From NCBI RefSeq assembly GCF_015841355.1, contig NZ_CP064908.1, positions 868,001 through 932,000 on the forward strand: a stretch of DNA of 64,000 bases, read 5' to 3'. Origin of the DNA: Synechococcus sp. CBW1107. Its GTDB lineage: Bacteria; Cyanobacteriota; Cyanobacteriia; PCC-6307; Cyanobiaceae. Below are positions 34,117 through 41,422 of the stretch, piece after piece. Made by a program: the position numbers and the translations under genes. The notes beneath the pieces are model-generated. The model was not told the origin of the DNA. It saw only the letters and a program-made list of their open reading frames with translations, and searched no databases. Within the stretch, counting starts at the first letter, position 1; each line of letters begins with the position of its first letter.

Positions 34117-34407
34117 CTAAAGGTTTCGCGCAAGACTTTTAGCTTGCTTAACATCCTGTGCTTGAGAGGATTTGTCTCCACCTGCTAGAAGCAGGATGAA
34201 CTCCTCACCGTTCTGGATGAAATATATTCGGTAGCCTGGGCCGAATTGAATCCGAAGTTCGGAGACGCCTTCCCCGACTGGGCGTACATCCCCAGGATTA
34301 CCAAGAGATAGACGCCTTACTCGAATGTCTATTCGCGCCTTGGCTGCGCGATCACGCAGGCCCCTAAACCAATTGGCATAAGCGGTAGTCTCCCGAACCT
34401 CCAGCAT
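34117..34407 (-). CDS. RelE/HigB-like toxin (addiction module killer protein)
   Basis: 96 residues from ATG 34407 ('[64 protein letters not shown]'). The '[16 protein letters not shown]' strand and '[18 protein letters not shown]' end are diagnostic of the RelE-type killer family, ribosome-dependent mRNA endonucleases. An upstream ATG would add six residues. Toxin-antitoxin cassettes are common in integrons and may stabilise arrays. Confidence 0.88.
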   Translation of the reverse strand: MLEVRETTAYANWFRGLRDRAAKARIDIRVRRLSLGNPGDVRPVGEGVSELRIQFGPGYRIYFIQNGEEFILLLAGGDKSSQAQDVKQAKSLARNL

Positions 34408-34458
34408 GGAAGCACTGTATCCCAAGAGATACGCAAGCGCAACCCACTCCTTTCGTCT

Positions 34459-34543
34459 GTCTAACGCTCCAGATCAGAAGCGGGGCAAATCTTTGGCATG
34501 GAAACATTCTTCGCCCCCCGTCTTCTGTATCTGGATGTTAGGA
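34459..34543 (-). repeat. attC site of cassette 3
   Basis: 85 nt. Plus-strand ends GTCTAAC (34459-34465) and GTTAGGA (34537-34543). Arms CGCTCCAGATCAGAAGCG and CGTCTTCTGTATCTGGATG pair with single extrahelical bases. The R'-side arm is identical over 22 nt to that of the attC at 36500-36584. GCGTTAG on the minus strand sets the cassette direction. Confidence 0.85.
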
Positions 34544-35002
34544 GGGATGCGAAAGATCGGCTGGCTTCTCATATCTTTTTAGAATACGGTCCATGTCCGA
34601 AAGAACGCTAGCTTTATCCCTCCTCTGAGCAACGACTTGTCTGCTACCAAAAAAGAATGATAAGCCTCCAGACAAGCTTGTCGCAGCGAATAGGCCCCAG
34701 CACAAATAGGCAGGTGTATAGTTAGCAACTTCCTGGACGCTACACGCTCCTGTGGCAGTCCTTCCGGCAATGCAGTCTTTTGGCGGCATCCAATGGAAAG
34801 CCAACGCCCCGAAGAATGCGGATCCGGCAATTCCAACCAGAATACCTCCTATTGTATGCCAGAGATTCGCATCATCTTCAATCTGATCAACTTTTTCCCT
34901 GAGATCATTCCACTCCTCAACCGGGAGGAAGAATGCCGCCTGCTCAACTGGCTGTAGAATCGTATACTTCCTAGATGTCGTAAATACTGATGGTTCAGTC
35001 AT
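34538..35002 (-). CDS. Two-helix membrane protein, unknown (cassette 3, second gene)
   Basis: 154 residues from ATG 35002, which overlaps the stop of the zinc-ribbon gene by 8 bp. A cytosolic N-terminal part ('FFLPVEEWNDLREKVDQIED'), helix 1 'GGILVGIAGSAFFGALAF', a short loop with two Cys ('DCIAGRTATGACSV'), helix 2 'YLCWGLFAATSLSGGLSFFFG', then a charged tail with 'LSDMDRILKRYE'. The stop TAA lies in the attC core. Function unknown. Confidence 0.7.
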   Translation of the reverse strand: MTEPSVFTTSRKYTILQPVEQAAFFLPVEEWNDLREKVDQIEDDANLWHTIGGILVGIAGSAFFGALAFHWMPPKDCIAGRTATGACSVQEVANYTPAYLCWGLFAATSLSGGLSFFFGSRQVVAQRRDKASVLSDMDRILKRYEKPADLSHPS

Positions 35003-35258
35003 TGCTGCCACCTTCTTGAGCAACAACGCCAGCTACTATTGCATTTATCAAGACTGTATTTCCACAGTTTGAGCATGTGACCGGAAGTACTGGAACTATA
35101 GGTACAGGGCCAACCACTAAACCACCACCATGAAACTCCCTCAACTCGTAGATCTCCTCCGGTACATTCCAAGCAGACTCTCCACACATGGTGCAGTTCT
35201 TATTCGTCCATTTCTGCTCCAAATGCTGGACTAGCCGAGTTCGCTGAGTTTCTTCCAT
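34995..35258 (-). CDS. Small zinc-ribbon-like protein, unknown (cassette 3, first gene)
   Basis: 87 residues. Two CxxC pairs ('NKNCTMCGES' and 'VTCSNCGNT') about 40 residues apart can bind one zinc. Between them is a hydrophobic Gly/Val/Pro-rich segment. It ends inside the start of the membrane-protein gene (ATGACTGA overlap), so the two are translated as a pair. No known family recognised. Confidence 0.7.
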   Translation of the reverse strand: MEETQRTRLVQHLEQKWTNKNCTMCGESAWNVPEEIYELREFHGGGLVVGPVPIVPVLPVTCSNCGNTVLINAIVAGVVAQEGGSND

Positions 35259-35314
35259 TGCTCAACTGTGATTTGAAGGTTTGCAATCATAGCTGCAAGG
35301 CTGGATTCGGCTCC

Positions 35315-35374
35315 TCCTAACGCTCCGGTTCAGCGGCGGCGCGCGGCGCCGTCCGCTGCAACCGGTTGTTAGGT
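35315..35374 (-). repeat. attC site of cassette 2 (60 nt, compact)
   Basis: Plus-strand ends TCCTAAC (35315-35321) and GTTAGGT (35368-35374). A near-perfect stem 'CCGGTTCAGCGG'/'CCGCTGCAACCGG' with a GC-rich loop. The short form resembles classic 59-60 bp elements and differs from the other three attC sites in this array. Confidence 0.85.
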
Positions 35375-35455
35375 GGATGCACCGTACGGAAGCCAAACAG
35401 GAGTGATTCCGTGATCCACAATCGATCTAGTAAACCGTTCACCGCGGTCGCTCGA

Positions 35456-36454
35456 TCACCCTAGTGCGCGGACGTGCGTCAGCATCGGAATGACTTCCAC
35501 GCTGACATTAGCTCGGCAGAAGGTCTTCTCTAGGATGTCATCTGAAATCGTGGCCGCCAACGTCTCCGGGATCTTGCCGCCGAAACGCCGCCGTAAAATG
35601 ACGTCAACGAGCGCGTCCTTCTCCCCCAACAGCGTCACGTTGACCGTGCTCCCAATCGGAATGAAACCGGGAACATAATGGAGGGTCAGTGCAACGGTCT
35701 CGCGGATACTCTTCTTGAGCTCGAGGTGACGACGACGCACCCCGCGGATCACGAGGATTGTGATGCTGCCAACGAGGTCCAACGCAGTTACGTTGAGCAC
35801 CAGCAGGCCAAATGCATTCCAGCTGTGCTCGGGGCTTCCGAGCGCCCATCCGATGCCGATTACCGCGGCTGGGGGAATGAGCGAGATAGCCACCTGGACC
35901 CCGATGACTGCGTCAATGACCTGTCCCCACAGCCGTTCTATGGTGCTGGGTTCTGTGATCAGCGCAAGCGAAGCGGCCGCGCCCGCTGAAACCGCAATAA
36001 GCACGCTCAAGGCCACGTCTCGTGATGTCGGCATCGCTCTAAGTGCGATCTCGGGCGTAATGTCGATGCCCGGAAAATACTGTCGCAGTGCAGACGTAAT
36101 TAGAGCAGCTACACAGGCACCAATTACCAGCAGGCCGACGAACTGCTTGACGATTCCTCCAAAGAAGACAGCCCTGTTACGAAACAGCGCACCGATACAG
36201 ACTGCACGTGAGGGCGCCATAAAAGGGGCGACACACATCGAACCGATGACGGCTGCCGCGCTGTTGAGCAACAGTCCAGCCGTGGCCATCACGGTCGCAG
36301 CCACCACCATCGAGAGGTACCCGCCAGTTATGGCCCCTCCAGCGACGGCACGCCGCTCTAATGTGGTGTGGTAGTTGGGGATGCCCCAAATGCCCACACC
36401 TTGAACAACTGAGTCGTCGCTGCGGAGTATTCCTGTGGGAGGCGGAGTTGTCAT
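35456..36454 (-). CDS. DUF389 family membrane protein (cassette 2)
   Basis: 332 residues. 'YLSMVVAATVMATAGLLLNSAAAVIGSMCVAPFMAPSRAVCIGAL' and further helices ('VIGVQVAISLIPPAAVIGIGWAL', 'LLVLNVTALDLVGSITILVIRG') are the DUF389 signature: the 'N..A.viGsMlvaP.m.P' motif is nearly intact. About seven helices and a C-terminal soluble domain. Function of DUF389 is unknown. A large membrane protein is an uncommon cassette load. Confidence 0.85.
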   Translation of the reverse strand: MTTPPPTGILRSDDSVVQGVGIWGIPNYHTTLERRAVAGGAITGGYLSMVVAATVMATAGLLLNSAAAVIGSMCVAPFMAPSRAVCIGALFRNRAVFFGGIVKQFVGLLVIGACVAALITSALRQYFPGIDITPEIALRAMPTSRDVALSVLIAVSAGAAASLALITEPSTIERLWGQVIDAVIGVQVAISLIPPAAVIGIGWALGSPEHSWNAFGLLVLNVTALDLVGSITILVIRGVRRRHLELKKSIRETVALTLHYVPGFIPIGSTVNVTLLGEKDALVDVILRRRFGGKIPETLAATISDDILEKTFCRANVSVEVIPMLTHVRALG

Positions 36455-36499
36455 CGATACACTAGGTTTCCGGCAACAGAAGCGCGAGCAGGCTTATCC

Positions 36500-36584
36500 A
36501 CCTAACGCTCCAGATCAGAAGCGAGCAGGAATCTCGGCATAGCAGGTCGCTATTGCTACCGCCTTCTGCATCTGGTTGTTCGAA
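36500..36584 (-). repeat. attC site of cassette 1
   Basis: 85 nt. Plus-strand ends ACCTAAC (36500-36506) and GTTCGAA (36578-36584). Arms CGCTCCAGATCAGAAGCG and CGCCTTCTGCATCTGGTTG pair with extrahelical G bases. The R'' core is off-consensus (TTCGAAC on the minus strand) but exactly matches the start of cassette 1 at 37214-37220. Confidence 0.85.
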
Positions 36585-36779
36585 GTGTCGTTTCCCCACA
36601 GGAAACGTCCGCAGTCCTCAGCTTCAGATGCAGTACGGATGAAGGGCGGGTGAACTCATCTGCTTGCTGATGTCCGCCAGGATAGCTTTGCGGCAACGCC
36701 GCCCATGTGATCGCTTGGGGCCTTGGGGTCAAAGTTACAGGCGACAACTTTCCTGACGGCGGGGGAAATTGAGCAATTC

Positions 36780-37058
36780 TTAGATATAAATGCGTGATCG
36801 TCCGGTTCCGCTAAGACGGTACGTGCCACCCCTTGGGCCTGTAAACCACTCGGATGGTCGGTTCATTTTCGCAATCTCATTCTTTTCCGCAAGGGTAAGA
36901 TCAAGCTCTTCAACGGAGACCATCTCAGGCTCCCAACCCAAGCACTGGATTAAATAGTCCACTGCATCATCTGCCTCCTCTGGCGTACGACAGAGACCTC
37001 CATCAGCGCCGAATCCAGAACCCCAAACGACAACACGCCAGTACCTGCGTCTATCCAT
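36780..37058 (-). CDS. Orphan protein of cassette 1
   Basis: 92 residues: 'MDRRRYWRVVVWGSGFGADGG', 'TPEEADDAVDYLIQCLGWEPEMVSVEELDL' and an Arg/Gly-rich end 'GTYRLSGTGRSRIYI'. A small alpha/beta protein, no membrane segment. About 195 bp of non-coding sequence separates its stop from the attC. The 'GG..C.T.EEA...V' layout recalls small DUF proteins found in cassettes, but I cannot name a family. Confidence 0.6.
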   Translation of the reverse strand: MDRRRYWRVVVWGSGFGADGGLCRTPEEADDAVDYLIQCLGWEPEMVSVEELDLTLAEKNEIAKMNRPSEWFTGPRGGTYRLSGTGRSRIYI

Positions 37059-37219
37059 TCAAAGCTGCCTCTCTAATGCTGGAGATTGTAAAAGGGAAGA
37101 AGATTTCGTTTTGGCATTTGAGAGCTATCCCGGCCATTCGGTTTGACACTTACACTTTTGGAAGAACGCAGGCCTACTCGTGATCATAAGCCAACCAGGT
37201 GGATTCACGATCCTTCGAA

Positions 37220-37388
37220 CGCTGAATGGGCGGATCCAGTGAATACCGCCATCTTGCCTCTCTTAGCAGCATACGAGCGGCTCGGCCTGAGAGCAACAGC
37301 GTGAAAACCTTGTCCTCGCGCTGAAGTAGCCGAGATCCCTCACACGTCACGGATTCTTAGGCGGATCCGCCTAAGGCCGTTTGTGCCG
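37220..37388. other. Predicted attI region between intI and cassette 1
   Basis: Starts at the G of GTTCGAA (plus 37214-37220), where cassette 1 begins on the minus strand, and reaches the intI stop. No reading frame of note. It contains a perfect 20-bp palindrome, CTTAGGCGGATCCGCCTAAG, at 37356-37375, about 13 bp from the intI stop. The palindrome has no T run and may be an integrase-binding or structural element. Confidence 0.65.
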
Positions 37389-38360
37389 TTACAAAAGGTC
37401 GGCGGGGCTGCTCACGCCCAGAGGGCCTCGATTCAGCACATGCGTGTAGATCATCGTAGTCTTGACATCGCTGTGTCCCATCAATTCCTGGATCGTGCGG
37501 ATATCCTGCCCTCGCTCCAGCAGGTGGGTGGCAAATGAATGGCGGAAGGTGTGAGGTGTCGCCGGCTTGTTGACACCTGCCGCCAGCACGGCTCGCCGCA
37601 CACCCTTCTGGATCAGACTGGGATCCAGATGATGCCGACCCTGTTGGCCGGTGGCTGGATCAGTCCAGCGATGCGTCTGCGGAAACACCCACTGCCAGGA
37701 CCACTCCACCGCGGAATTGGGGTATTTCCGTCCCAGCGCATGCGGCAGCTGCACCCGGCCATAGCCCTCGGCCAGGTCCGTCTGATGCAACCGACGGACC
37801 TTCTCCAGGTGCAGCCTCAGCTTCTCCCCGACACGGCTCGGCAACATGGTGCGGCGATCCTTGGACCCCTTGCCATCGCGCACGGTGAGCTGCTTCCGGC
37901 TGAAATCCAGGTCCTGCACCCGCAGCCGCAGGGCCTCCAGGAGCCGCAGCCCACTGCCGTAAAGCAGCCCCGCCACAAGTGCCTCCACGCCATCCATCCG
38001 CTCCAGCACCGCCCGCACCTCCTCCGGCGTCAGCACCACCGGCAGCCGCTTGCTCGTCCGCGCCCGCACCACACCGTCGAGCGCCACATCCCGCTCCAAC
38101 AGCTCCCGGAACAGAAACAGCAGCGCACTCAGGGCCTGGTTCTGGGTTGAGGCACTCACCTGCAGGTCCACCGCCAGGTGGTTGAGGAAGGCATTCACCT
38201 CAGAACTGCCCATCTCGCGGGGATGCCGTCTCCCGTGAAAGCGCAGAAAGCGGCGCAGCCACTGCTCGTAGGTCGTCACGGTCCGTCGGGCGTAGTGCCG
38301 CACCTGCAGTTCCTCCCGGTAGCGCTGAATCAATCCGGGGGAGCGGGCTACAGGGACCAT
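37389..38360 (-). CDS. intI: Integron integrase IntI
   Basis: 323 residues from ATG 38360 ('[43 protein letters not shown]'), the normal length. Tyrosine recombinase residues: Arg in '[14 protein letters not shown]', '[12 protein letters not shown]', '[18 protein letters not shown]' (nucleophile Tyr). The extra domain found only in IntI ('[21 protein letters not shown]') is present. An in-frame start at 38489 would add residues unlike the family. Transcribed toward the cassettes, the reverse of class 1 integrons. It shares a ~100-bp divergent region with the methyltransferase gene. Confidence 0.95.
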   Translation of the reverse strand: MVPVARSPGLIQRYREELQVRHYARRTVTTYEQWLRRFLRFHGRRHPREMGSSEVNAFLNHLAVDLQVSASTQNQALSALLFLFRELLERDVALDGVVRARTSKRLPVVLTPEEVRAVLERMDGVEALVAGLLYGSGLRLLEALRLRVQDLDFSRKQLTVRDGKGSKDRRTMLPSRVGEKLRLHLEKVRRLHQTDLAEGYGRVQLPHALGRKYPNSAVEWSWQWVFPQTHRWTDPATGQQGRHHLDPSLIQKGVRRAVLAAGVNKPATPHTFRHSFATHLLERGQDIRTIQELMGHSDVKTTMIYTHVLNRGPLGVSSPADLL

Positions 38361-38460
38361 GAGCAGAGGTTGAGCAACCTGCGTGAAGTGTTCCCACGCC
38401 AGGGCGCCTACGCTCAGCGCACGATCGGCGGCAGACCGCAACGGCCGCCCGGCCTCAGGC

Positions 38461-39192
38461 ATGGACTTCTTCGACCGCCAATGGAGCACCTACCGCCGGG
38501 TGGTCGACCACGACCTGATGGAGCATCAGGCGCTCTCAGCGGCCACCACCGCGGCGATCGAGGGCTGGCTGGCCCAGCGGCCCCCTGGATCGCCGCAGCC
38601 CCACATGGTGGACCTGGGCTGCGGGGACCTCGCCTTGCTGGCGCCGCTGCTGCGCCGCTTGCCCCTGGGCTCCTACCACGGGCTTGATCTCTCCGCCCCC
38701 GTGCTGCCCCGCGCCGCCGCGCAGCTGCAGGGGGTGCCCTACCCCTGCGCCTGGCGGGAGCAGGATCTGCTCTCCTGGGCCCTTGAAGGATCCGTCCCCG
38801 CTGATGCCGGTTCCGCCAGCACCGCTCCGGTGGACCTGATCCACAGTTCCTTCGCCGTGCATCACCTCAGCGACGAACAGAAGGGCCAGTTCCTCGCTGG
38901 AGCCCGCTCCCGCGTGGCCCCCGACGGGATGCTGCTCTGGGCCGACGTGTTCCGGGATCCCGGTGAAAGCCGCGACAGCTACCTGCAGCGCTACGTGCAG
39001 CGGATCCGCAAGGGCTGGACGTCAATCCCCGCCGAAGAAGGCCAGAGGGTGATCGATCACCTCAGCCAGTTCGATTTTCCAGCCGACGCCGCGGCCATTG
39101 AATCAATGGCCGAAGCCTGCGGCTGGGGCTGGCAGTGGCTCTGGCGCGGACAGCACCGAGCCGAAGCCCTGGCCAGGCTCACACCCCTCTGA
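38461..39192 (+). CDS. Class I SAM-dependent methyltransferase
   Basis: 243 residues. Motif I '[17 protein letters not shown]', '[11 protein letters not shown]', '[39 protein letters not shown]' are type 11/12 methyltransferase motifs. The start '[22 protein letters not shown]' resembles small-molecule methyltransferases. Substrate unknown. Confidence 0.85.
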   Translation: MDFFDRQWSTYRRVVDHDLMEHQALSAATTAAIEGWLAQRPPGSPQPHMVDLGCGDLALLAPLLRRLPLGSYHGLDLSAPVLPRAAAQLQGVPYPCAWREQDLLSWALEGSVPADAGSASTAPVDLIHSSFAVHHLSDEQKGQFLAGARSRVAPDGMLLWADVFRDPGESRDSYLQRYVQRIRKGWTSIPAEEGQRVIDHLSQFDFPADAAAIESMAEACGWGWQWLWRGQHRAEALARLTPL

Positions 39193-39198
39193 ATCCAC

Positions 39199-39525
39199 TC
39201 AGGCCTGATCGGATTCCAGGATGATGATCGCCAGCACCCCCACCCCCATTCCCACATATTGCTGCTTGCTGATGCTCTCGCCGTAGATCAGCCTTGTTGC
39301 CAGAATCAGTGTGATCACATTGAAGACCACGCAGATGATCGATGCTGTAGCGATGTTTCTGTAGCGAAAGGCATGGGCAAGGATGGCCATGCCCACCATA
39401 TAGATCATCATGCCCAGCCAGAAGGCTGGTCGATTCTCCTTGATGATCCAGATCTTGATGGCGAGATCACCGATGGTGAGAATCACTCCTCCAATCAGGA
39501 GCATCACCGTTGGATGAAAACCCAT
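39199..39525 (-). CDS. Small four-helix SMR/EamA-like transporter
   Basis: 108 residues, four membrane helices ('VMLLIGGVILTIGDLAIKIW', 'FWLGMMIYMVGMAILAHAF', 'TASIICVVFNVITLILATRLIYGE', 'YVGMGVGVLAIIILESD'). The layout and 'FGE'-like 'IYGESISKQQYVGM' turn are those of the SMR fold. The membrane acid is Asp in 'TIGDLAIK' instead of the usual Glu. Substrate unknown. ~180 bp upstream without a supported gene. Confidence 0.65.
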   Translation of the reverse strand: MGFHPTVMLLIGGVILTIGDLAIKIWIIKENRPAFWLGMMIYMVGMAILAHAFRYRNIATASIICVVFNVITLILATRLIYGESISKQQYVGMGVGVLAIIILESDQA

Positions 39526-39705
39526 GCGTCTTAATTCAGTGATCGAAGACTGCCGTGACCGTGATAAAGCTGTGCACGAAATCCAGGCCGCACCCTATTA
39601 AACCAGCCTCCATCGAGTGATTGATGGCCTCAAGCGTGATGCCAACATTCCGCAAACTCAGAGTTCCCGCTCCAGCTGTGCTCCCGCGGGGGGGCTGAGC
39701 TCTGC

Positions 39706-40101
39706 TCAGGGCCGGATCTCCACCGGCGTGCCCACGGCGGTGCGCGGAAACAGCCAGCGGGCCGTGGCGCTCGTGGTGCGGATGCAACCGTGGCTGCGGG
39801 CCACGCCGAAGCACTCCCCGGCACGCTCCTGCCAGGGTGCCGGGTGGATGCACAGGCGATCAGGAGCCAGGCCGCCACCGCTGAGACACATCACGTTCGG
39901 CACGGCGGGGATGCGGTAATCGGGCCCCACCAGCGTCGTTTCGCTGTACTTGCTGCCGATCTGAAACTGCCCTGTGGGGGTCGGCGTCGCGGGGCGGCCC
40001 GTCGAGACCAGGGCGGCATAGAGCAGGCGCTGCCGATCGTCGTAGGCGTAGAGCTTCTGGTCGGAGAGATCGATCAGCAGCGCCGCCACCAGCTCCAGCA
40101 T
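39706..40101 (-). CDS. L,D-transpeptidase (YkuD family)
   Basis: 131 residues from ATG 40101. 'LIDLSDQKLYAYDDRQRLLYAALVSTGRPATPTPTGQFQIGSK', 'LCIHPAPWQERAGECFG', and the catalytic 'SHGCIRTTSATARWLF' (Cys nucleophile) are diagnostic. These enzymes make 3-3 peptidoglycan cross-links or attach lipoproteins. The start leaves no signal peptide. It begins 14 bp after the sufS stop. Confidence 0.85.
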   Translation of the reverse strand: MLELVAALLIDLSDQKLYAYDDRQRLLYAALVSTGRPATPTPTGQFQIGSKYSETTLVGPDYRIPAVPNVMCLSGGGLAPDRLCIHPAPWQERAGECFGVARSHGCIRTTSATARWLFPRTAVGTPVEIRP

Positions 40102-40115
40102 CAAGCAGCCCCTGC

Positions 40116-41417
40116 TCAGCCGTGTTCCCGCAGGAAGGACACACTGCTCGCCAGTTCCTCGGCAAAGCGATCGATCTCCTCGATTGTTGTGGTGAAACTG
40201 AGGCTGGCGCGCGCCGAACCGCTGATGCCGTAGTGGCGGTGCAGGGGCTGGGTGCAATGGTGGCCGCTGCGGATGCAGATGCCGCTGGCATCCAGCAGGG
40301 CGGCGATGTCGTTGGCGTGCAGCCCCTCCACCACAAAGGACGCCAGGGCGCCACGGTCGGGCTGCTGCTGGGGGGTGGGACCCAGCACCCGCAGCCCGTC
40401 GATCGCCTGCAGCCGCTGGAACAGGTGGGCGGTGAGCCTCTGCTCCCAGGCGTGGATGCGCTCGAGCCCGAGGGCCGTGAGGTAATCGATGGCGGCACCC
40501 ATGCCCACGGCCTCACCGATCGCCGGCGTTCCCGCCTCGAACTTGTGGGGCAGCTCCGCCCAGGTGCTGTGATCCAGATACACGTCCTGGATCATCTCGC
40601 CGCCACCCAGGAACGGCGGCATCGCCTCCAGCAACGCTTCCCGCGCCCAGAGGAAACCCATGCCCGTGGGGCCGCAGAGCTTGTGGGACGACCCCACCAG
40701 GAAATCGGCTCCAAGGGTCTGCACGTTCACCGGCAGGTGCGGCAGGCTCTGGCACGCATCCACCAGCAGCAGCGCCCCGGCGGCATGGGCCAGCTGGGCG
40801 ATCGCGCTGATCGGGTTGTGGGAGCCGAGGGTGTTGCTGATCTGCACCACGCTCACCAGCCGGGTGCGCTCGCTGATCTGCGCGCGCAGATCCTCCAGAT
40901 CCAGCTCGCCGCTGGCGGTGAGACCGGCGTGGCGCAGGCGGGCACCGGTGCGCGCGGCCAGCTGCTGCCAGGGCACCAGGTTGCTGTGGTGCTCCATCAC
41001 CGTGAGCACGATCTCATCGCCGGGCCGCAGGAAGGCATCCCCCCAGCTGCGGGCCACCAGGTTGATCGCCTCGCTGGCGTTGCGGGTGAACACGATCTCC
41101 CGCGGCGTGGCGGCGCCCACGAAGCGGGCCGTCTTGTCGCGGGCGCCTTCGAAGGCGTCGGTGGCGCGGGCGCTCAGCTGGTGGGCGCCCCGGTGCACGT
41201 TGGCGTTGTCGTGGCGGTAGTAGCGCTGCAGGGCATCGAGCACCGCCAGGGGCTTCTGGCTGGTGGCGGCGTGATCGAGGTAGATCAGGGGCTGCCCCAG
41301 GCAGGCCTGATCCGCCAGCAGCGGGAAATCGGCGCGGGTGACAGCCGCCAGATCCTCGGCGGCGGACTGCGTCGGGGCAGGAGGCTGGAGAGCGGGGGCG
41401 GAGGCGGTGAACGGCAT
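40116..41417 (-). CDS. sufS: Cysteine desulfurase SufS
   Basis: 433 residues. PLP fold: 'IYLDHAATSQKPLAVLDAL', 'REIVFTRNASEAINLVARSWG', 'VDACQSLPHLPV', the PLP lysine in 'LVGSSHKLCGPTGMGFLW', and the active Cys in 'GICIRSGHHCTQPLH'. SufS releases sulfur from cysteine for Fe-S cluster building by SufBCD. It is 5 bp after the sufD stop. Confidence 0.96.
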   Translation of the reverse strand: MPFTASAPALQPPAPTQSAAEDLAAVTRADFPLLADQACLGQPLIYLDHAATSQKPLAVLDALQRYYRHDNANVHRGAHQLSARATDAFEGARDKTARFVGAATPREIVFTRNASEAINLVARSWGDAFLRPGDEIVLTVMEHHSNLVPWQQLAARTGARLRHAGLTASGELDLEDLRAQISERTRLVSVVQISNTLGSHNPISAIAQLAHAAGALLLVDACQSLPHLPVNVQTLGADFLVGSSHKLCGPTGMGFLWAREALLEAMPPFLGGGEMIQDVYLDHSTWAELPHKFEAGTPAIGEAVGMGAAIDYLTALGLERIHAWEQRLTAHLFQRLQAIDGLRVLGPTPQQQPDRGALASFVVEGLHANDIAALLDASGICIRSGHHCTQPLHRHYGISGSARASLSFTTTIEEIDRFAEELASSVSFLREHG

Positions 41418-41422
41418 CGTGA

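Larger units (their letters stand above)
32146..38360 (-). mobile_element. Chromosomal integron: intI, attI and five gene cassettes
   Basis: An IntI-type integrase gene (37389-38360) is followed at its 3' side by five cassettes on the same strand. Boundaries, from the G^TT core points: cassette 1 36506-37219, cassette 2 35321-36505, cassette 3 34465-35320, cassette 4 33721-34464, cassette 5 from 33720 down to the IS end. Four attC sites are visible. For each cassette the R'' core of its attC is the exact complement of the core formed at its own start: GTTCGAA for 1, GTTAGGT for 2, GTTAGGA for 3, GTTAGAC for 4. This is what integration of circular cassettes predicts. The region is visibly richer in A+T than the core genome on both sides. 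Confidence 0.9.

Noticed and set aside
37356-37375. Palindrome as an intrinsic terminator of intI
   Set aside because: No T run follows on either strand, so I list it as an attI-region element of unknown role.
32146-37388. CRISPR array or tandem repeats as the source of the repeated hairpins
   Set aside because: The hairpins are 60-90 nt, spaced by whole genes, and have integron core ends. They are attC sites.
39536-39700. Possible small protein (25-39 residues) upstream of the SMR-like gene
   Set aside because: No clear RBS or start and no family; could be chance.
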